Positions 52,729 through 62,624 of a stretch of DNA of 64,000 nucleotides are shown one piece after another (within the stretch, counting starts at the first letter, position 1; the number at the start of each line of letters is the position of its first letter). The notes beneath the pieces are model-generated. The model ran no database searches. It saw nothing but the letters and a program-made list of their open reading frames with translations, and was not told the DNA's origin. The DNA is from Rhodoferax sp. TH121. GTDB taxonomy: Bacteria; Pseudomonadota; Gammaproteobacteria; Burkholderiales; Burkholderiaceae_C. Made by a program: the position numbers and the translations under genes. The stretch spans positions 1-64,000 of the forward strand of contig NZ_NOXW01000022.1 in NCBI RefSeq assembly GCF_002251855.1, written 5' to 3'.

Positions 52729-53534
52729 CACAGCACATCGCGCGCAAGCGTTTCGGGCAGCACTTTTTGTCCGATAGCGGCATCATTGACGCCATCGTGC
52801 GTGCCATTGATCCCAAGCCGGGCGACCCGATGGTGGAAATTGGCCCGGGCCTGGCGGCGTTGACGCAGCCCTTGGTGGAGCGTTTGGGCAATCTCACTGT
52901 CATTGAGCTGGACCGTGACCTCGCCAAACGCCTGCGCGGCCACGGACAGCTGACCGTGATCGAATCTGATGTGCTGAAAGTGGATTTTAGCCTTATAGAA
53001 ACTGCGCTGTCAGCTACTAAAAATATAGCAATAACTGCGCCCGCCCCACGCCGCAAGTTGCGCGTGGTCGGCAACCTGCCTTACAACATCTCCACGCCCA
53101 TTCTGTTTCACTTGCTGGACCACGTAGATAGCATTGAAGACCAGCACTTCATGCTACAAAAAGAGGTGATCGACCGCATGGTGGCTGAGCCAGATACCTC
53201 CGACTTCAGTCGCCTGAGTGTGATGCTGCAGTGGCGCTACGCCATGGAGGATGTGCTGTTTGTGCCCCCCGAGAGTTTCGATCCGCCCCCGCGGGTGGAC
53301 AGTGCGGTGGTGCGCATGTTGCCACTGGCCGAGCCACCGGCGATTGACCAAGCCCTCTTCTCCGAGTTGGTGCAAGTCGCATTCAGCCAGCGCCGCAAAC
53401 TCTTGCGCCACACCTTGGGTCGTTGGTTGGAGGACAAGGGATTTGCAGGTAGCTTCGACGTCCAGCGCCGTGCCCAAGAAGTGCCGGTGCAGGATTACCT
53501 GGACTTGGTGAAGCAGCTCCGCCCTGCGCAGTAA
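52725..53534 (+). CDS. rsmA: 16S rRNA dimethyladenosine transferase RsmA (KsgA)
   Basis: A 269-residue protein: [11 protein letters not shown], the SAM motif [14 protein letters not shown], and the catalytic NLPYNIS. It dimethylates A1518 and A1519 of 16S rRNA. It overlaps surA by ATGA; pdxA, often between the two in other proteobacteria, is absent. Between VLKVDF and KLRVVG the protein carries about 20 extra residues ([18 protein letters not shown]), encoded by an inserted mini-repeat with lower GC. Confidence 0.95.
   Translation: MTQHIARKRFGQHFLSDSGIIDAIVRAIDPKPGDPMVEIGPGLAALTQPLVERLGNLTVIELDRDLAKRLRGHGQLTVIESDVLKVDFSLIETALSATKNIAITAPAPRRKLRVVGNLPYNISTPILFHLLDHVDSIEDQHFMLQKEVIDRMVAEPDTSDFSRLSVMLQWRYAMEDVLFVPPESFDPPPRVDSAVVRMLPLAEPPAIDQALFSELVQVAFSQRRKLLRHTLGRWLEDKGFAGSFDVQRRAQEVPVQDYLDLVKQLRPAQ
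53013..53029 (+). repeat. Mini inverted repeat inside rsmA
   Basis: GCTACTAAAAATATAGC lies inside an AT-rich block (about 52990-53040) that interrupts rsmA in frame, just before the catalytic NLPYNIS segment. Confidence 0.65.
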
Positions 53535-53549
53535 TGGTACGTCTGCATC

Positions 53550-55622
53550 TCAGCCGTCGCTAAGGTGCAGGCTGGCGGCGCCTTCCACCCGCTCAGGCGC
53601 GCTTGTTGGCAGTGTGATACTGAATGTCGCTCCTGCGCCGGGGCGGCTGTGCACCTCGATACGTCCGCCCAGCACGCTGTGCACGAGGTTGTGCACGATG
53701 TGCAAACCCAGCCCAGAGCCACCTTGGCCCAGCCGGGTGGTAAAGAAAGGGTCAAACACGCGGTGCAGATTCTCGGGGGCGATACCACGGCCGCTGTCAC
53801 GCACTTCAATCACCACCTGTCGGGCATTTTGGGCCCAAGCTTGCACCTCGATTTTTCCCTCTTCGCCGGGGGCAAAGCCGTGCAACACCGCATTGTTGAT
53901 CAGGTTGGTCAGTACCTGCCCCAGTGGGCCGGGGTAGCTGTCCATGGTCAGTGCGTCCTCAATGTGCGTATGGACGCTGCAGGCCGTCTTGCGTAAAGCG
54001 GGGTTTAGCGTGACCAGGATCTCCGCGACTACGGCGCCCAGGTCAAACTTGCGTCGTTGGGAGCTGGTCTGGTCTACCGCGACCTGTTTGAAGCTGGCCA
54101 CTAATGCAGCAGCCCGGCCCAGGTTGCGCACCAAAATTTCAGAGGCCAGTTGCATATCGGTTAGCAAGGTCTGCAGGTCGGACTTGCGCAACCCGCTGTC
54201 CATCAGTCCCTGGAAACTCTCTATGCGGTGTTCCAGTGTGCTGGCCACGGTCAAACCATTGCCAATCGGCGTGTTCAACTCGTGGGCCACGCCGGCAACC
54301 AGGGCGCCCAATGCTGCCAACTTCTCGCTTTGCACCAACTGGTTCTGTGCAATCTGCAGCGTTGAGAGTGCCTGTGACAGCTCTCCGTTGGCGCCTTGCA
54401 GTTCGGCAGTGCGACGCGCCACACGCGCCTCCAGTTGTGCATTGAGCTCCAGGATTCCTTCTTGGGCTAGCTTGCGTTCGGTGATATCGAAGTAGGTGAA
54501 CAACACCATGGTGCGCCGCAACTCACCAAACAGCCGTGTGGACAGCGAGATCCACCGCAATTCTCCATCACGACGCCGCATCTGTACTTCAACGTCGCTG
54601 AAAGCCGTGCCTTCGGCGGTCATGCGCAGCAGCCGTGCGCGCTGTTCCGGGTCTACCCACACATTGAGCAGCAAACCTGATTTGCCTTGATCCTCCACGG
54701 GGTCAAAGCCGAAGGCCTCGAACCAGGCCAGGTTCCATTGCGTGGTCTGGTATTGGTTTTCGTCGCTGGAGTAGCACATGGGCAGTGGCGACTGATCAAA
54801 CAGGCGCACAAAGCGGGATTCGCTCTCTTGCAAGGCCCGCGCGGCCTTGCGTTCATCGGTCACATCGCGCAGCAAGGCAATGATGTAGCGTTCCCCACGT
54901 GACTCAAATGCCACTGCATTGAGCAAGGCTTCGCGTACCTGTCCCTTGGCGTTCAACGCCATGGGAAAGTCGTACACTGCGCCTTCTGTTTCCAACAGCT
55001 GTATCAGGCTCGGGCGTTTGTCCGGTTCCGCCCAAATCTTCAGTTCGGTGGAAGTTTTGCCCACCGCGTCTAACCGCGCAATGCCCGTGATGCGTTCAAA
55101 CGCGGCATTCACTTCCACATAGCGTCCATCCGTCACCCGGGATATAGACATGAAGTCTGGCGTGAGTTGGAAGGCTGCCTTGAATTGTTCGTGCACGATG
55201 TTGTGTTCCGTCACATCGCGGGCTATCCACACTGCGTGTGAGTGTTCCGGGCCGTCCAAGGCGATCAGGGCGCAATTGACCACGCAGTCGCGCAAGGCGC
55301 CATCGCGCCGACGCAGGGTGACTAGGTGGTTGCGGACCGATCCAGTGCGCATCATTTCCGCGACCAGAGTGGCCCGTTGCTCGGGGTGGGCCCAGACATT
55401 GAAGTCCAACATGCGCCGTCCTAGGACTTCCTCCTGTCGGTAGCCGCTGATTGCCTCAAACCCGGAATTCGCTTTGGCAATGGTGCTGTCACTCAGGCGG
55501 GTGATCACGATCCAGTCGGCACTGGTATTGAAGACCCGCGAGAACATGTCATCGCCGTCCGAGAGTGCGTTCAGTATCCGGCGCCTGAGCGCCTTGGGGA
55601 GAAGCTTTGCCAGGATGCCCAT
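53550..55622 (-). CDS. Multi-PAS sensor histidine kinase
   Basis: A 690-residue soluble kinase without clear membrane segments. Three or four PAS domains lie between about 20 and 395, several with the PAC-like ending WISLSTRLFG or VVNCALIALDG. A coiled-coil (about 395-430) precedes the HisKA box with H447 (AGVAHELNTP). The HATPase part has NLINNAVLHG, RDSGRGIAPE and GSGLGLHIV. No response regulator is adjacent. It is convergent with rsmA. Confidence 0.88.
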   Translation of the reverse strand: MGILAKLLPKALRRRILNALSDGDDMFSRVFNTSADWIVITRLSDSTIAKANSGFEAISGYRQEEVLGRRMLDFNVWAHPEQRATLVAEMMRTGSVRNHLVTLRRRDGALRDCVVNCALIALDGPEHSHAVWIARDVTEHNIVHEQFKAAFQLTPDFMSISRVTDGRYVEVNAAFERITGIARLDAVGKTSTELKIWAEPDKRPSLIQLLETEGAVYDFPMALNAKGQVREALLNAVAFESRGERYIIALLRDVTDERKAARALQESESRFVRLFDQSPLPMCYSSDENQYQTTQWNLAWFEAFGFDPVEDQGKSGLLLNVWVDPEQRARLLRMTAEGTAFSDVEVQMRRRDGELRWISLSTRLFGELRRTMVLFTYFDITERKLAQEGILELNAQLEARVARRTAELQGANGELSQALSTLQIAQNQLVQSEKLAALGALVAGVAHELNTPIGNGLTVASTLEHRIESFQGLMDSGLRKSDLQTLLTDMQLASEILVRNLGRAAALVASFKQVAVDQTSSQRRKFDLGAVVAEILVTLNPALRKTACSVHTHIEDALTMDSYPGPLGQVLTNLINNAVLHGFAPGEEGKIEVQAWAQNARQVVIEVRDSGRGIAPENLHRVFDPFFTTRLGQGGSGLGLHIVHNLVHSVLGGRIEVHSRPGAGATFSITLPTSAPERVEGAASLHLSDG

Positions 55623-55671
55623 GCCAACGAGTGTTTATGTGTTTTGCGCAATAGTACAGCGCTCAAAAAGC

Positions 55672-55698
55672 AAAAGCCTGCCGCAAGGGCAGGCTTTT
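55672..55698 (-). terminator. Perfect hairpin terminator
   Basis: AAAAGCCTGCC at 55672-55682 pairs perfectly with GGCAGGCTTTT at 55688-55698 around a five-base loop. On the minus strand it is followed by GCTTTTTG. It ends the barstar operon before the kinase gene. Confidence 0.8.
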
Positions 55699-55729
55699 GA
55701 TGGGCAATCGCCCCAAGGGGTCTCGGCGT

Positions 55730-55925
55730 TTAGGCCGCGGCTAGCCAGTACCCTGCGTTAAAGGGGCTGCTCATGCGCAGTGCCAAGGGAGAGACATCCA
55801 ACAATTTGTCGGTCGGCATTTTTTCTCCGGCTTCTGCGCCCAGTTCCACGCCCACTACCTCTGTAGGTGCGGGCTCGTTGCTTGCCTCGTTCGCCCGTTC
55901 TGCTTGGCTGGTGTGTGCAGAACGG
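55730..55925 (-). pseudogene. Displaced C-terminal tail of the barstar-like gene
   Basis: Immediately after the barstar stop, another frame reads VARSAHTSQAERANEASNEP APTEVVG and on to TAG at 55730 without interruption. If five bases in the TTCTTTTCTG run near 55929 are removed, the barstar frame joins it as FYSVARSAH. The tail also lies upstream of the terminator and so belongs to the same transcript. This reads as a frameshift that cut off a natural C-terminal extension. Confidence 0.45.
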
Positions 55926-55926
55926 G

Positions 55927-56328
55927 CTACAGAAAAGAATAGAAGCACCGGAACGGAATTTTCCGGTCTCCCCAGTAATCGGCGGTGTCACGGAAGATGT
56001 CGAGCAGCTGCTCGCGCGCTTCCTTATCGAACTTCACGTTCGCAGGGATGTGCTCCAGCACGGCGATAAAACCAGGCTGAGGCCCGGATTTGTGCACTGG
56101 GTCAGTCATGCTGTCGTACAGCGCATCAAAATTTTTGCTGACTGTGGTGGGCAGCATGAATTGCTGACCGATCATGTCCAGCACATCCTGTTTGGTCTGC
56201 GCATTCGCCAGGTTGGCGTACAGAAAGTGATGTCCCAAGCCTTGGGCGGCTTCCTGCAGATCCGATACCCGGAAGGCACGGATCGATTGAACGATATTCG
56301 TTCTTACAGTTCGAAGTGGCATGTCCAT
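55927..56328 (-). CDS. Barstar-family ribonuclease inhibitor
   Basis: A 133-residue barstar-fold protein: helical N-terminus (AFRVSDLQEAAQGLGHHFLY, ANLANAQTKQDVLDMIGQQF), LPTTVSKNFDALYDSMTD with the acidic segment that fills the RNase active site, and a C-terminal strand IPFRCFYSF. It is cytosolic and lies 34 bases downstream of a secreted RNase gene on the same strand, the normal inhibitor-enzyme pair. The ATG at 56322 is an alternative start. The C-terminus appears shortened by a frameshift, but the core fold is complete. Confidence 0.82.
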   Translation of the reverse strand: MDMPLRTVRTNIVQSIRAFRVSDLQEAAQGLGHHFLYANLANAQTKQDVLDMIGQQFMLPTTVSKNFDALYDSMTDPVHKSGPQPGFIAVLEHIPANVKFDKEAREQLLDIFRDTADYWGDRKIPFRCFYSFL

Positions 56329-56362
56329 CCCCGATTCTCTTTCTCAAAGTACAAAATTCAAT

Positions 56363-56752
56363 TCAAGGCACGATCTTGCGAAAACTCGCATAGTGATCGG
56401 CCGTGTAATAACAAGCATCTGGCACCGTGGCCGGGCCACCGCATACCAATCGGCGTGCACCCCGGGTCGATACTCCCGGGGTTTTGACGGTGTACTCGCG
56501 GTAATACCCACGCGTGTTCAGGGGCAGTAAACGCTCACGGTTGCCGAAGACCACGCCATCTTTGGCATAAGGGAAGGGGCCGCCTTGCCGCACCAGCGCA
56601 TAAGTGGTTTGGGCTTGGACTGGCAGACTACCCAGTGCAACGTCGGTACCGGGCGGCAGAGACCGCGTATCTTTGGCCGAAAGGGCGGTGACAACCAGTG
56701 TCACGCTCAAAAACAAGCCAGTGAGTACTAACTTGGAAGCACCCTTACGCAC
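56363..56752 (-). CDS. Secreted guanyl-type ribonuclease (N1/T1/barnase family)
   Basis: About 129 residues from a GTG at 56752 with AAGGA upstream. This start gives a clean signal peptide (RKGASKLVLTGLFLSVTLVV TALSA), unlike the longer frame from 56854. The mature part has FGNRERLLP, REYTVKTPG (catalytic Glu), RGARRLV (Arg) and DHYASFRKI (His), the E-R-H set of microbial guanyl RNases. It pairs with the barstar gene downstream. Confidence 0.82.
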   Translation of the reverse strand: MRKGASKLVLTGLFLSVTLVVTALSAKDTRSLPPGTDVALGSLPVQAQTTYALVRQGGPFPYAKDGVVFGNRERLLPLNTRGYYREYTVKTPGVSTRGARRLVCGGPATVPDACYYTADHYASFRKIVP

Positions 56753-56829
56753 CCTGAATCCTTGTGTGGTTACTGCGGGTAAACCCGAAAAAGTAAGCGC
56801 GTAGTGTCGCGTATCCGGCACAAAAAAGC

Positions 56830-56860
56830 AAGGCCTTGCCCAAGAAATGGGCAAGGCCTT
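56830..56860 (-). terminator. Perfect 12-base hairpin terminator after maeB
   Basis: AAGGCCTTGCCC at 56830-56841 and GGGCAAGGCCTT at 56849-56860 pair perfectly around seven bases. On the minus strand it is followed by GCTTTTTTG, ending the maeB transcript. Confidence 0.85.
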
Positions 56861-56906
56861 ACGGGTTTTTACAGATTAAAGTGTGTACTAACTGTAAGGT
56901 AAACAC

Positions 56907-59267
56907 TTACCGGGTGGCATTGGCATCTGCCACTGTCAAAGCTGTCATATTCACAATGCGGCGCACCGTCGTGCTGGCGGTCAGCACATGCACCGGTTTG
57001 GCCGCACCTAGCAGCACGGGTCCAATGGCAATGTTGCCGCCCGCTGCGGTTTTGAGCAGGTTGTACGCGATATTCGCTGCATCAATGTTGGGCAGTACCA
57101 GCAGATTGGCGTCACCGTGCAAGGTGCTGTTGGGCATCAAAGCCTTGCGGGCTGCACCGTCCAGCGCCACGTCACCATGCATTTCGCCATCCACTTCCAG
57201 CCAAGGTGCTTGCTCGCGCAACAGCTCCAGGGTACGTCGCATCTTGATGGCGCTGGGTTCGTTGCTGCTGCCAAAATTGGAGTGGCTCAGCAAGGCCGCT
57301 TTGGGCTTGAAGCCAAAGCGCATCATTTCCTCAGCCGCCATCACCGTGATCTCGCACAACTGCTCGGCCGTCGGGTCGTAGTTGACATGGGTGTCGACCA
57401 GGAACACCTGGCGGTTGGGCAACATCAGTCCGTTCATGCAGGCGTAAATCTGCACATCCTGCGGCGTGCTGGGGCTGCCGCCATGGCGTTTGCCGATGAC
57501 CTGGTCGATGTAATGCAAGTGAGTCGAGGTGGTTCCCCATGTGCCGCAGATCAGGCCATCCACATCGCCTTTGTGCAAGAGCATGGCGCCAATGAGGGTC
57601 AGGCGCCGGCGCATTTCAATTTTGGCCATTTGAACCGTCACGCCTTTGCGCTCTGTCATCTGGTGGTAGGTCTGCCAGAAGTCACGGTAGCGGTGGTCCT
57701 GCTCGACGTTGACCACGTTGTAATCCACGCCTTCTTTGAGACGAAGACCGAACTTTTCTACCCGTTCGGCAATCACGGCGGGGCGGCCGATCAGCGTGGG
57801 CAGCGCCAGGCGCTCATCCACCACGATTTGGGCCGCACGCAGGACGCGTTCGTCTTCACCCTCTGCATAGGCGACGCGTTTGCGCAGAGCTTTCTTGGCA
57901 GCATTGAAGATGGGCTTCATCGTTGTGCCAGAGGCGTAGACGAAACTCTGTAGTTTCTCCCGATAAGCGTCCATGTCTGTGATGGGCCGCAATGCCACAC
58001 CACTGTCTGCAGCCGCTTGCGCGACGGCCGGCGCAATCTTCATCATCAGGCGTGGGTCAAACGGCTTGGGGATGAGGTACTCGGGACCAAACGCCAATTG
58101 CTCGCCGACATAGGCGGCAGCGACCACTTCGCTTTGCTCCGCTTGGGCCAGTTCGGCGATCGCGTGCACCGCGGCGATTTCCATCTCCAGCGTGATGGTG
58201 GACGCACCGGCATCCAGTGCGCCGCGGAAGATGTAGGGGAAGCACAGGACGTTATTGACCTGGTTGGGATAGTCCGTGCGGCCTGTCGCCATGATGGCAT
58301 CGTCGCGCACGGCCTTGACTTCTTCGGGCAGGATTTCGGGTGTGGGGTTGGCCAGCGCAAAGATCAGCGGTTTGTCTGCCATGGACTTGACCATGTCTTG
58401 CTTCAGTACGCCACCTGCGGATAGTCCCAAGAAGATGTCGGCACCGACGATGACTTCACGTAGCGTGCGTGCATCGGTCTTCTGGGCGAACTGGATCTTG
58501 TCCTCGTCCATTAGCTCGGTACGGCCCTCATAGACCACGCCGGCCAGGTCGGTCACAAAGATGTTCTCGCGTGGAATGCCCAGCTTGACCAGCAAGCTCA
58601 GGCAGGCCAAGGCTGCAGCGCCGGCGCCGGAGGTCACCAGTTTGACCTGTTTGGGGTCTTTGCCTGCGATCTTCAGGCCATTCAGGATGGCAGCGCCCAC
58701 GCAAATGGCAGTGCCGTGTTGGTCGTCGTGGAAGACTGGAATCTTCATGCGCTCACGCAGCTTGCGTTCCACATAGAAGCAGTCGGGCGCCTTGATATCT
58801 TCGAGGTTGATGCCGCCGAAGGTGGGTTCCAGCGAGGCGATGATGTCGACCAGTTTGTCGAGATCGTTCTTCTCATCGATTTCGATGTCGAACACGTCAA
58901 TGCCGGCAAACTTCTTGAACAGGACACCTTTGCCTTCCATCACCGGCTTGGAGGCCAGCGGACCGATGTCGCCCAAGCCCAGTACTGCCGTGCCGTTGGT
59001 GATCACGGCCACCAAATTGCCGCGGCTGGTGTACCTGAAGGCGTTGTTGGGGTCTTTGACGATTTCTTCGCACGGAGCCGCCACGCCGGGTGAGTACGCC
59101 AGTGCCAGATCGTGTTGGTTGATCAACTGCTTGGTGGCGCAAATGGCAACTTTGCCTGGGGTGGGAAACTCGTGGTACTCCAGCGCGGCTTGACGCAATT
59201 GCGCTTTCTTTTCGGCCGAGTTGGACACCGGTGGGTGCGGAACGAGAGGTGCGGGTTGCTGGGGCAT
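56907..59267 (-). CDS. maeB: NADP-dependent malic enzyme with PTA domain (MaeB)
   Basis: A 786-residue protein. The start MPQQPAPLV at 59267 with GAGG upstream is preferred to 59297. The malic-enzyme N-domain ([23 protein letters not shown]) and NAD(P)-binding domain ([20 protein letters not shown]) cover about 1-430. The C-terminal phosphotransacetylase-like domain follows ([29 protein letters not shown]). It decarboxylates malate to pyruvate; the PTA domain is usually regulatory. Confidence 0.93.
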   Translation of the reverse strand: MPQQPAPLVPHPPVSNSAEKKAQLRQAALEYHEFPTPGKVAICATKQLINQHDLALAYSPGVAAPCEEIVKDPNNAFRYTSRGNLVAVITNGTAVLGLGDIGPLASKPVMEGKGVLFKKFAGIDVFDIEIDEKNDLDKLVDIIASLEPTFGGINLEDIKAPDCFYVERKLRERMKIPVFHDDQHGTAICVGAAILNGLKIAGKDPKQVKLVTSGAGAAALACLSLLVKLGIPRENIFVTDLAGVVYEGRTELMDEDKIQFAQKTDARTLREVIVGADIFLGLSAGGVLKQDMVKSMADKPLIFALANPTPEILPEEVKAVRDDAIMATGRTDYPNQVNNVLCFPYIFRGALDAGASTITLEMEIAAVHAIAELAQAEQSEVVAAAYVGEQLAFGPEYLIPKPFDPRLMMKIAPAVAQAAADSGVALRPITDMDAYREKLQSFVYASGTTMKPIFNAAKKALRKRVAYAEGEDERVLRAAQIVVDERLALPTLIGRPAVIAERVEKFGLRLKEGVDYNVVNVEQDHRYRDFWQTYHQMTERKGVTVQMAKIEMRRRLTLIGAMLLHKGDVDGLICGTWGTTSTHLHYIDQVIGKRHGGSPSTPQDVQIYACMNGLMLPNRQVFLVDTHVNYDPTAEQLCEITVMAAEEMMRFGFKPKAALLSHSNFGSSNEPSAIKMRRTLELLREQAPWLEVDGEMHGDVALDGAARKALMPNSTLHGDANLLVLPNIDAANIAYNLLKTAAGGNIAIGPVLLGAAKPVHVLTASTTVRRIVNMTALTVADANATR

Positions 59268-59403
59268 TAAAGGTCCTCTGGACGAGGGTTTTGACACAGG
59301 TGCATGCCCCTCAGTCCGGTCATGGGTTGTGGATTGTAGACCTGGCGACCTAATCCTCTATCGCGTGGCCCCGAAACTTTATGCGGATAAAGAATGAGGT
59401 TAT

Positions 59404-60609
59404 TCAGGCGTGCGTGGCCTTGCTTTGCTCCATGCGGCGCGCGGTACTTTTGCCTGTCAACACAAAGCCACGTTGCACGCCGTCGGCATCTACAAACTGC
59501 CAAACACCCTCCCCATCACCTGCTTTCCAAGTGCCTGGCAATGCGGGGTGCGGTGCTGCCACCACAGTGGGTAACGCAGGTGTTTTGATGCTCACTGGCA
59601 TGAGCGGAAACACCACCGGTGTGGGAGTGCCGGCCAGTGTCGCGGCCAATGCTCTGGCGGCATTCATGATGGGCATCACATACGGCAAGGTGCGCTGACC
59701 GGCCGATGCGTACTGTGCGCAATCGCCCAGCGCGTACACGTGAGGCGCCGAGGTTTGCAGCATGTCGTCCACCACAATGCCACGCTCGCAGGCCAGTCCG
59801 GCCGCAGTAGCGAGTGCCGTGTCAGCACGCAGACCGATGGCGCTGAGCACCATCTGCGCGGCCACCCCACTGCCATTTGCGAATTGCACTTGCAGGCGGT
59901 TATCCGCCCCTTCTACGGCAGTCACCGTTGTGCCAAAGTGCCAGACCACGCCTTGCGCTTGCAAAGCGGCTTGGAGTTGTTCGCCGGCTTCGGCTGGCAA
60001 CAATAGCGCCAGTGGACGTGGTGACGGGTCTACCACATGAACAGCGACGCCTGCCTGCACCAAGTCGTTGGCAAACTCGCAACCAATCAGTCCTGCGCCC
60101 ATGATGACCACCGTGGTGGTGGGGGGCTGCATGGCCGCGCTCGCGTCCAGCCCCAAGGCTTGGTGGAATGCAGCAAAGTCATCCAGGTTGTTGATGGATT
60201 TCACCTGGTCAGCGGCGCTGCCGGCCACCGGAATGCGGATGGGATGGCCACCTGTGGCAAGCACCAGTTGGCGGTAGTGGAGGGTTTGGGGGTGCCCGTT
60301 GTGGCTGACGATGGCGGTTTGCGCGGCAGTGTCCAGTGATTGCACCTGATGGTGTGCCAACAGCGTGACGTTCAGTGTTTCCGCCATCTTGGCAGCTGGT
60401 GTGGTGACCAACTGGGGGGGCGTACGTTTCTGTGCATAGGCGTTGGACAGCGTCGGCTTGGCATAAAAGTCACCGCTGTCGGCGGTGACCAGCACTACCG
60501 GGCTGGTTGCGTCCAGTTTGCGAAACTCGCGCACAGTGGTCCAGCCGGCCAGGCCGGCACCAATGATGAGTAGAGGGGCAATCGAAGGCGATGTGTCAGT
60601 CATGGGCAT
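59404..60609 (-). CDS. FAD-dependent NAD(P)H oxidoreductase (rubredoxin-reductase-like)
   Basis: About 401 residues from the ATG at 60609 (60603 also possible). The FAD motif LLIIGAGLAGWTTVREFR is at the N-terminus, a second Rossmann GAGLIGCEFANDL binds NAD(P)H, and YALGDCAQY closes the FAD site. This matches reductases of the rubredoxin or ferredoxin type. No rubredoxin gene is adjacent in the window. It diverges from a Bcr/CflA gene across 127 bases. Confidence 0.85.
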   Translation of the reverse strand: MPMTDTSPSIAPLLIIGAGLAGWTTVREFRKLDATSPVVLVTADSGDFYAKPTLSNAYAQKRTPPQLVTTPAAKMAETLNVTLLAHHQVQSLDTAAQTAIVSHNGHPQTLHYRQLVLATGGHPIRIPVAGSAADQVKSINNLDDFAAFHQALGLDASAAMQPPTTTVVIMGAGLIGCEFANDLVQAGVAVHVVDPSPRPLALLLPAEAGEQLQAALQAQGVVWHFGTTVTAVEGADNRLQVQFANGSGVAAQMVLSAIGLRADTALATAAGLACERGIVVDDMLQTSAPHVYALGDCAQYASAGQRTLPYVMPIMNAARALAATLAGTPTPVVFPLMPVSIKTPALPTVVAAPHPALPGTWKAGDGEGVWQFVDADGVQRGFVLTGKSTARRMEQSKATHA

Positions 60610-60736
60610 AGGTGGTGAAAGGCGCAACACCGTATTAAAGCCCATGCCACTGCAGTGCCCTACCTTCGCCGCTTTGTCGGCATCCAAGTATCCCTAAGCC
60701 CCCACAGGTTGGAGGGTGAAGGGTATCCTCAGGCCA

Positions 60737-61942
60737 ATGAAATCTTCCTTCTTTGGCACCGCGCTGGTGCTCGGCCTGTTGTCGGCCATTGGTCCCTTCG
60801 CTATCGATATGTACCTCCCCGCCCTGCCCTCTATTGGGCAGAACCTAGGCGCCTCCATGGGGGCAGTGCAGGCCAGTTTGATGGCTTTCTTCATCGCGCT
60901 GGGTATTGGCCAAATCATCTATGGCCCTGTATCTGACATGGTGGGACGTAAGCCCCCGCTGTATTTCGGTCTGGCGTTGTTTGCCGTGGCCAGCGTGGGC
61001 TGCGCCCTGGCACCGGACATTGAAACTCTGGTCGTGCTGCGTTTTATCCAAGGCCTGGGTGCTTGTGCGGGCATGGTGGTGCCGCGTGCCGTAGTGCGCG
61101 ACCTGCACACTGGCCACGATGCGGCGCGCCTGATGTCGCTGTTGATGCTGGTGTTCAGCGTGTCGCCCATTCTGGCGCCCCTGGCAGGCAGTGTGCTGAT
61201 CGAGACCGTCGGCTGGCGCAGCGTGTTTTGGGCGGTGATGGTGGCGGCTTTGCTGGGCATCATCTTGCTGGCGAGCAGCTTGCCCGAAACCCGTCCTGCC
61301 GAAGAGCGCGTCAACAGCAGTGTGGCCAGCGCGATGGCTGCCTACGGCGTGTTGCTGCGCGACCGGCATTTTCTTGGTTTGGTGTTCATCGGTGCTTTTG
61401 GTATCTCCAGCTTCTTTGCCTACTTGGCTAATTCCTCGTTTGTGCTGATTGACCACTACGGCCTCACGCCGCGGCAGTACAGCCTGGCGTTTGCGGCCAA
61501 TGCCGCGTCGTTCATTGGCATTTCTCAATTCACTGGCAAGCTCAGCGCGCGCTTTGGCCTGGTGCGCTTGGTCAAGTTTGCGGTGGTCGGCTATGCGGCC
61601 ATGATGACGTTGCTGCTGGCCATCAATCTGGCCGGCGTGGACCGCTTGGATGTCATGATTGGTGTGTTGTTTGTGGGCTATGGATTTCTGGGGCTGGTCG
61701 TGCCTACCACCGCTGTGCTGGCGCTGGAAGAACACGGCGCCATTGCCGGCACGGCCTCGGCCCTGATGGGCACGCTGCAGTTTGTGACTGGTGCCGTTGT
61801 CATGGCGTTGACCGGCTTGTTTGTGGACGGCAGTGCGCGCCCCATGGTGGCCGGTATTGCCGGTTCGGCCATCGTCGCGCTGCTGCTGGCCCGGCTGACC
61901 TTGGGCCACGCCCAGCGTATGGAGGAGAAAGCCTATGTCTGA
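60737..61942 (+). CDS. Bcr/CflA-family drug efflux transporter
   Basis: A 401-residue MFS protein with 12 membrane segments. The family motifs are FAIDMYLPALPSI at the first segment, GPVSDMVGRKPPLYFG in the 2-3 loop and RAVVRDLHTG after segment 4, typical of Bcr/CflA exporters. Substrate range is unknown. The esterase gene starts inside its last codons. Confidence 0.88.
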   Translation: MKSSFFGTALVLGLLSAIGPFAIDMYLPALPSIGQNLGASMGAVQASLMAFFIALGIGQIIYGPVSDMVGRKPPLYFGLALFAVASVGCALAPDIETLVVLRFIQGLGACAGMVVPRAVVRDLHTGHDAARLMSLLMLVFSVSPILAPLAGSVLIETVGWRSVFWAVMVAALLGIILLASSLPETRPAEERVNSSVASAMAAYGVLLRDRHFLGLVFIGAFGISSFFAYLANSSFVLIDHYGLTPRQYSLAFAANAASFIGISQFTGKLSARFGLVRLVKFAVVGYAAMMTLLLAINLAGVDRLDVMIGVLFVGYGFLGLVVPTTAVLALEEHGAIAGTASALMGTLQFVTGAVVMALTGLFVDGSARPMVAGIAGSAIVALLLARLTLGHAQRMEEKAYV

Positions 61943-62621
61943 AACCATCGTGGTCCAGCGGCCTAGCGGTCCGGCCAAGCAGCTCATGCTGCTGTTGCAC
62001 GGGGTGGGCGCAACCCCGCAGGGGCTGGTGCCCTTGGGCCAGCGTCTGGCGCACGAGTTCCCCCAAGCGATGGTGGTTAGCGTGCAAGCCCCGCATGCTT
62101 CGGACCTGGGGCAGGGCTACCAGTGGTTTTCGGTGCGCGGCATTACCGAAGAAGATCGCCCCGCTCGCGTGGCAGAGGCCATGCCCGCCTTCGTGGCTAT
62201 GGTGCATGACTGGCAGCGCCAAAGTGGTGTGGGGCCCGAGGCCACGGCGTTGATTGGGTTCTCGCAGGGCGCCATCATGTCACTGGAAGCGACGCAGCGC
62301 CCCGAGCTACTGGCCGGTCGCGTGGTGGCCCTGTCCGGCCGCTTTGCCGCTCTACCGCAGACTCCCCATCCGCACACCACCTTGCACTTGGTGCATGGCA
62401 AGAGTGATGCCGTTATCCACTACGGCTACACCGTGACCGGTGCCGAACACCTGATCAGTCTGGGCGCGGACGTGACGGCCGATGTGATCCCCTTCCTGGG
62501 GCACGAGATCAATGACGGGGTGCTGGACACGGTGATGGAACGCCTGCTGGGCCATTTGCCCAAGCGCTATTGGGAAGAGGTGCAGCGCGCTGCCGAGGCC
62601 GGTGAGTCCGCGGCGGAATAA
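61935..62621 (+). CDS. YpfH-type esterase
   Basis: A 228-residue carboxylesterase/phospholipase: LLLHGVGATPQGL, nucleophile GFSQGAIMSL, Asp in VHGKSDAVIHY and His in FLGHEINDGV. It overlaps the efflux gene by 8 bases, so the two are translationally coupled. The substrate is unknown, and a link to efflux is only positional. Confidence 0.85.
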   Translation: MSETIVVQRPSGPAKQLMLLLHGVGATPQGLVPLGQRLAHEFPQAMVVSVQAPHASDLGQGYQWFSVRGITEEDRPARVAEAMPAFVAMVHDWQRQSGVGPEATALIGFSQGAIMSLEATQRPELLAGRVVALSGRFAALPQTPHPHTTLHLVHGKSDAVIHYGYTVTGAEHLISLGADVTADVIPFLGHEINDGVLDTVMERLLGHLPKRYWEEVQRAAEAGESAAE

Positions 62622-62624
62622 GCC

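Noticed and set aside
51427-52731. A 434-codon frame antisense to surA
   Set aside because: Same cause; surA has a signal peptide and two parvulin domains on the plus strand.
60845-61987. A 380-codon frame antisense to the Bcr/CflA gene
   Set aside because: The product is His/Gln-rich low complexity; the transporter frame has clear membrane segments and motifs.
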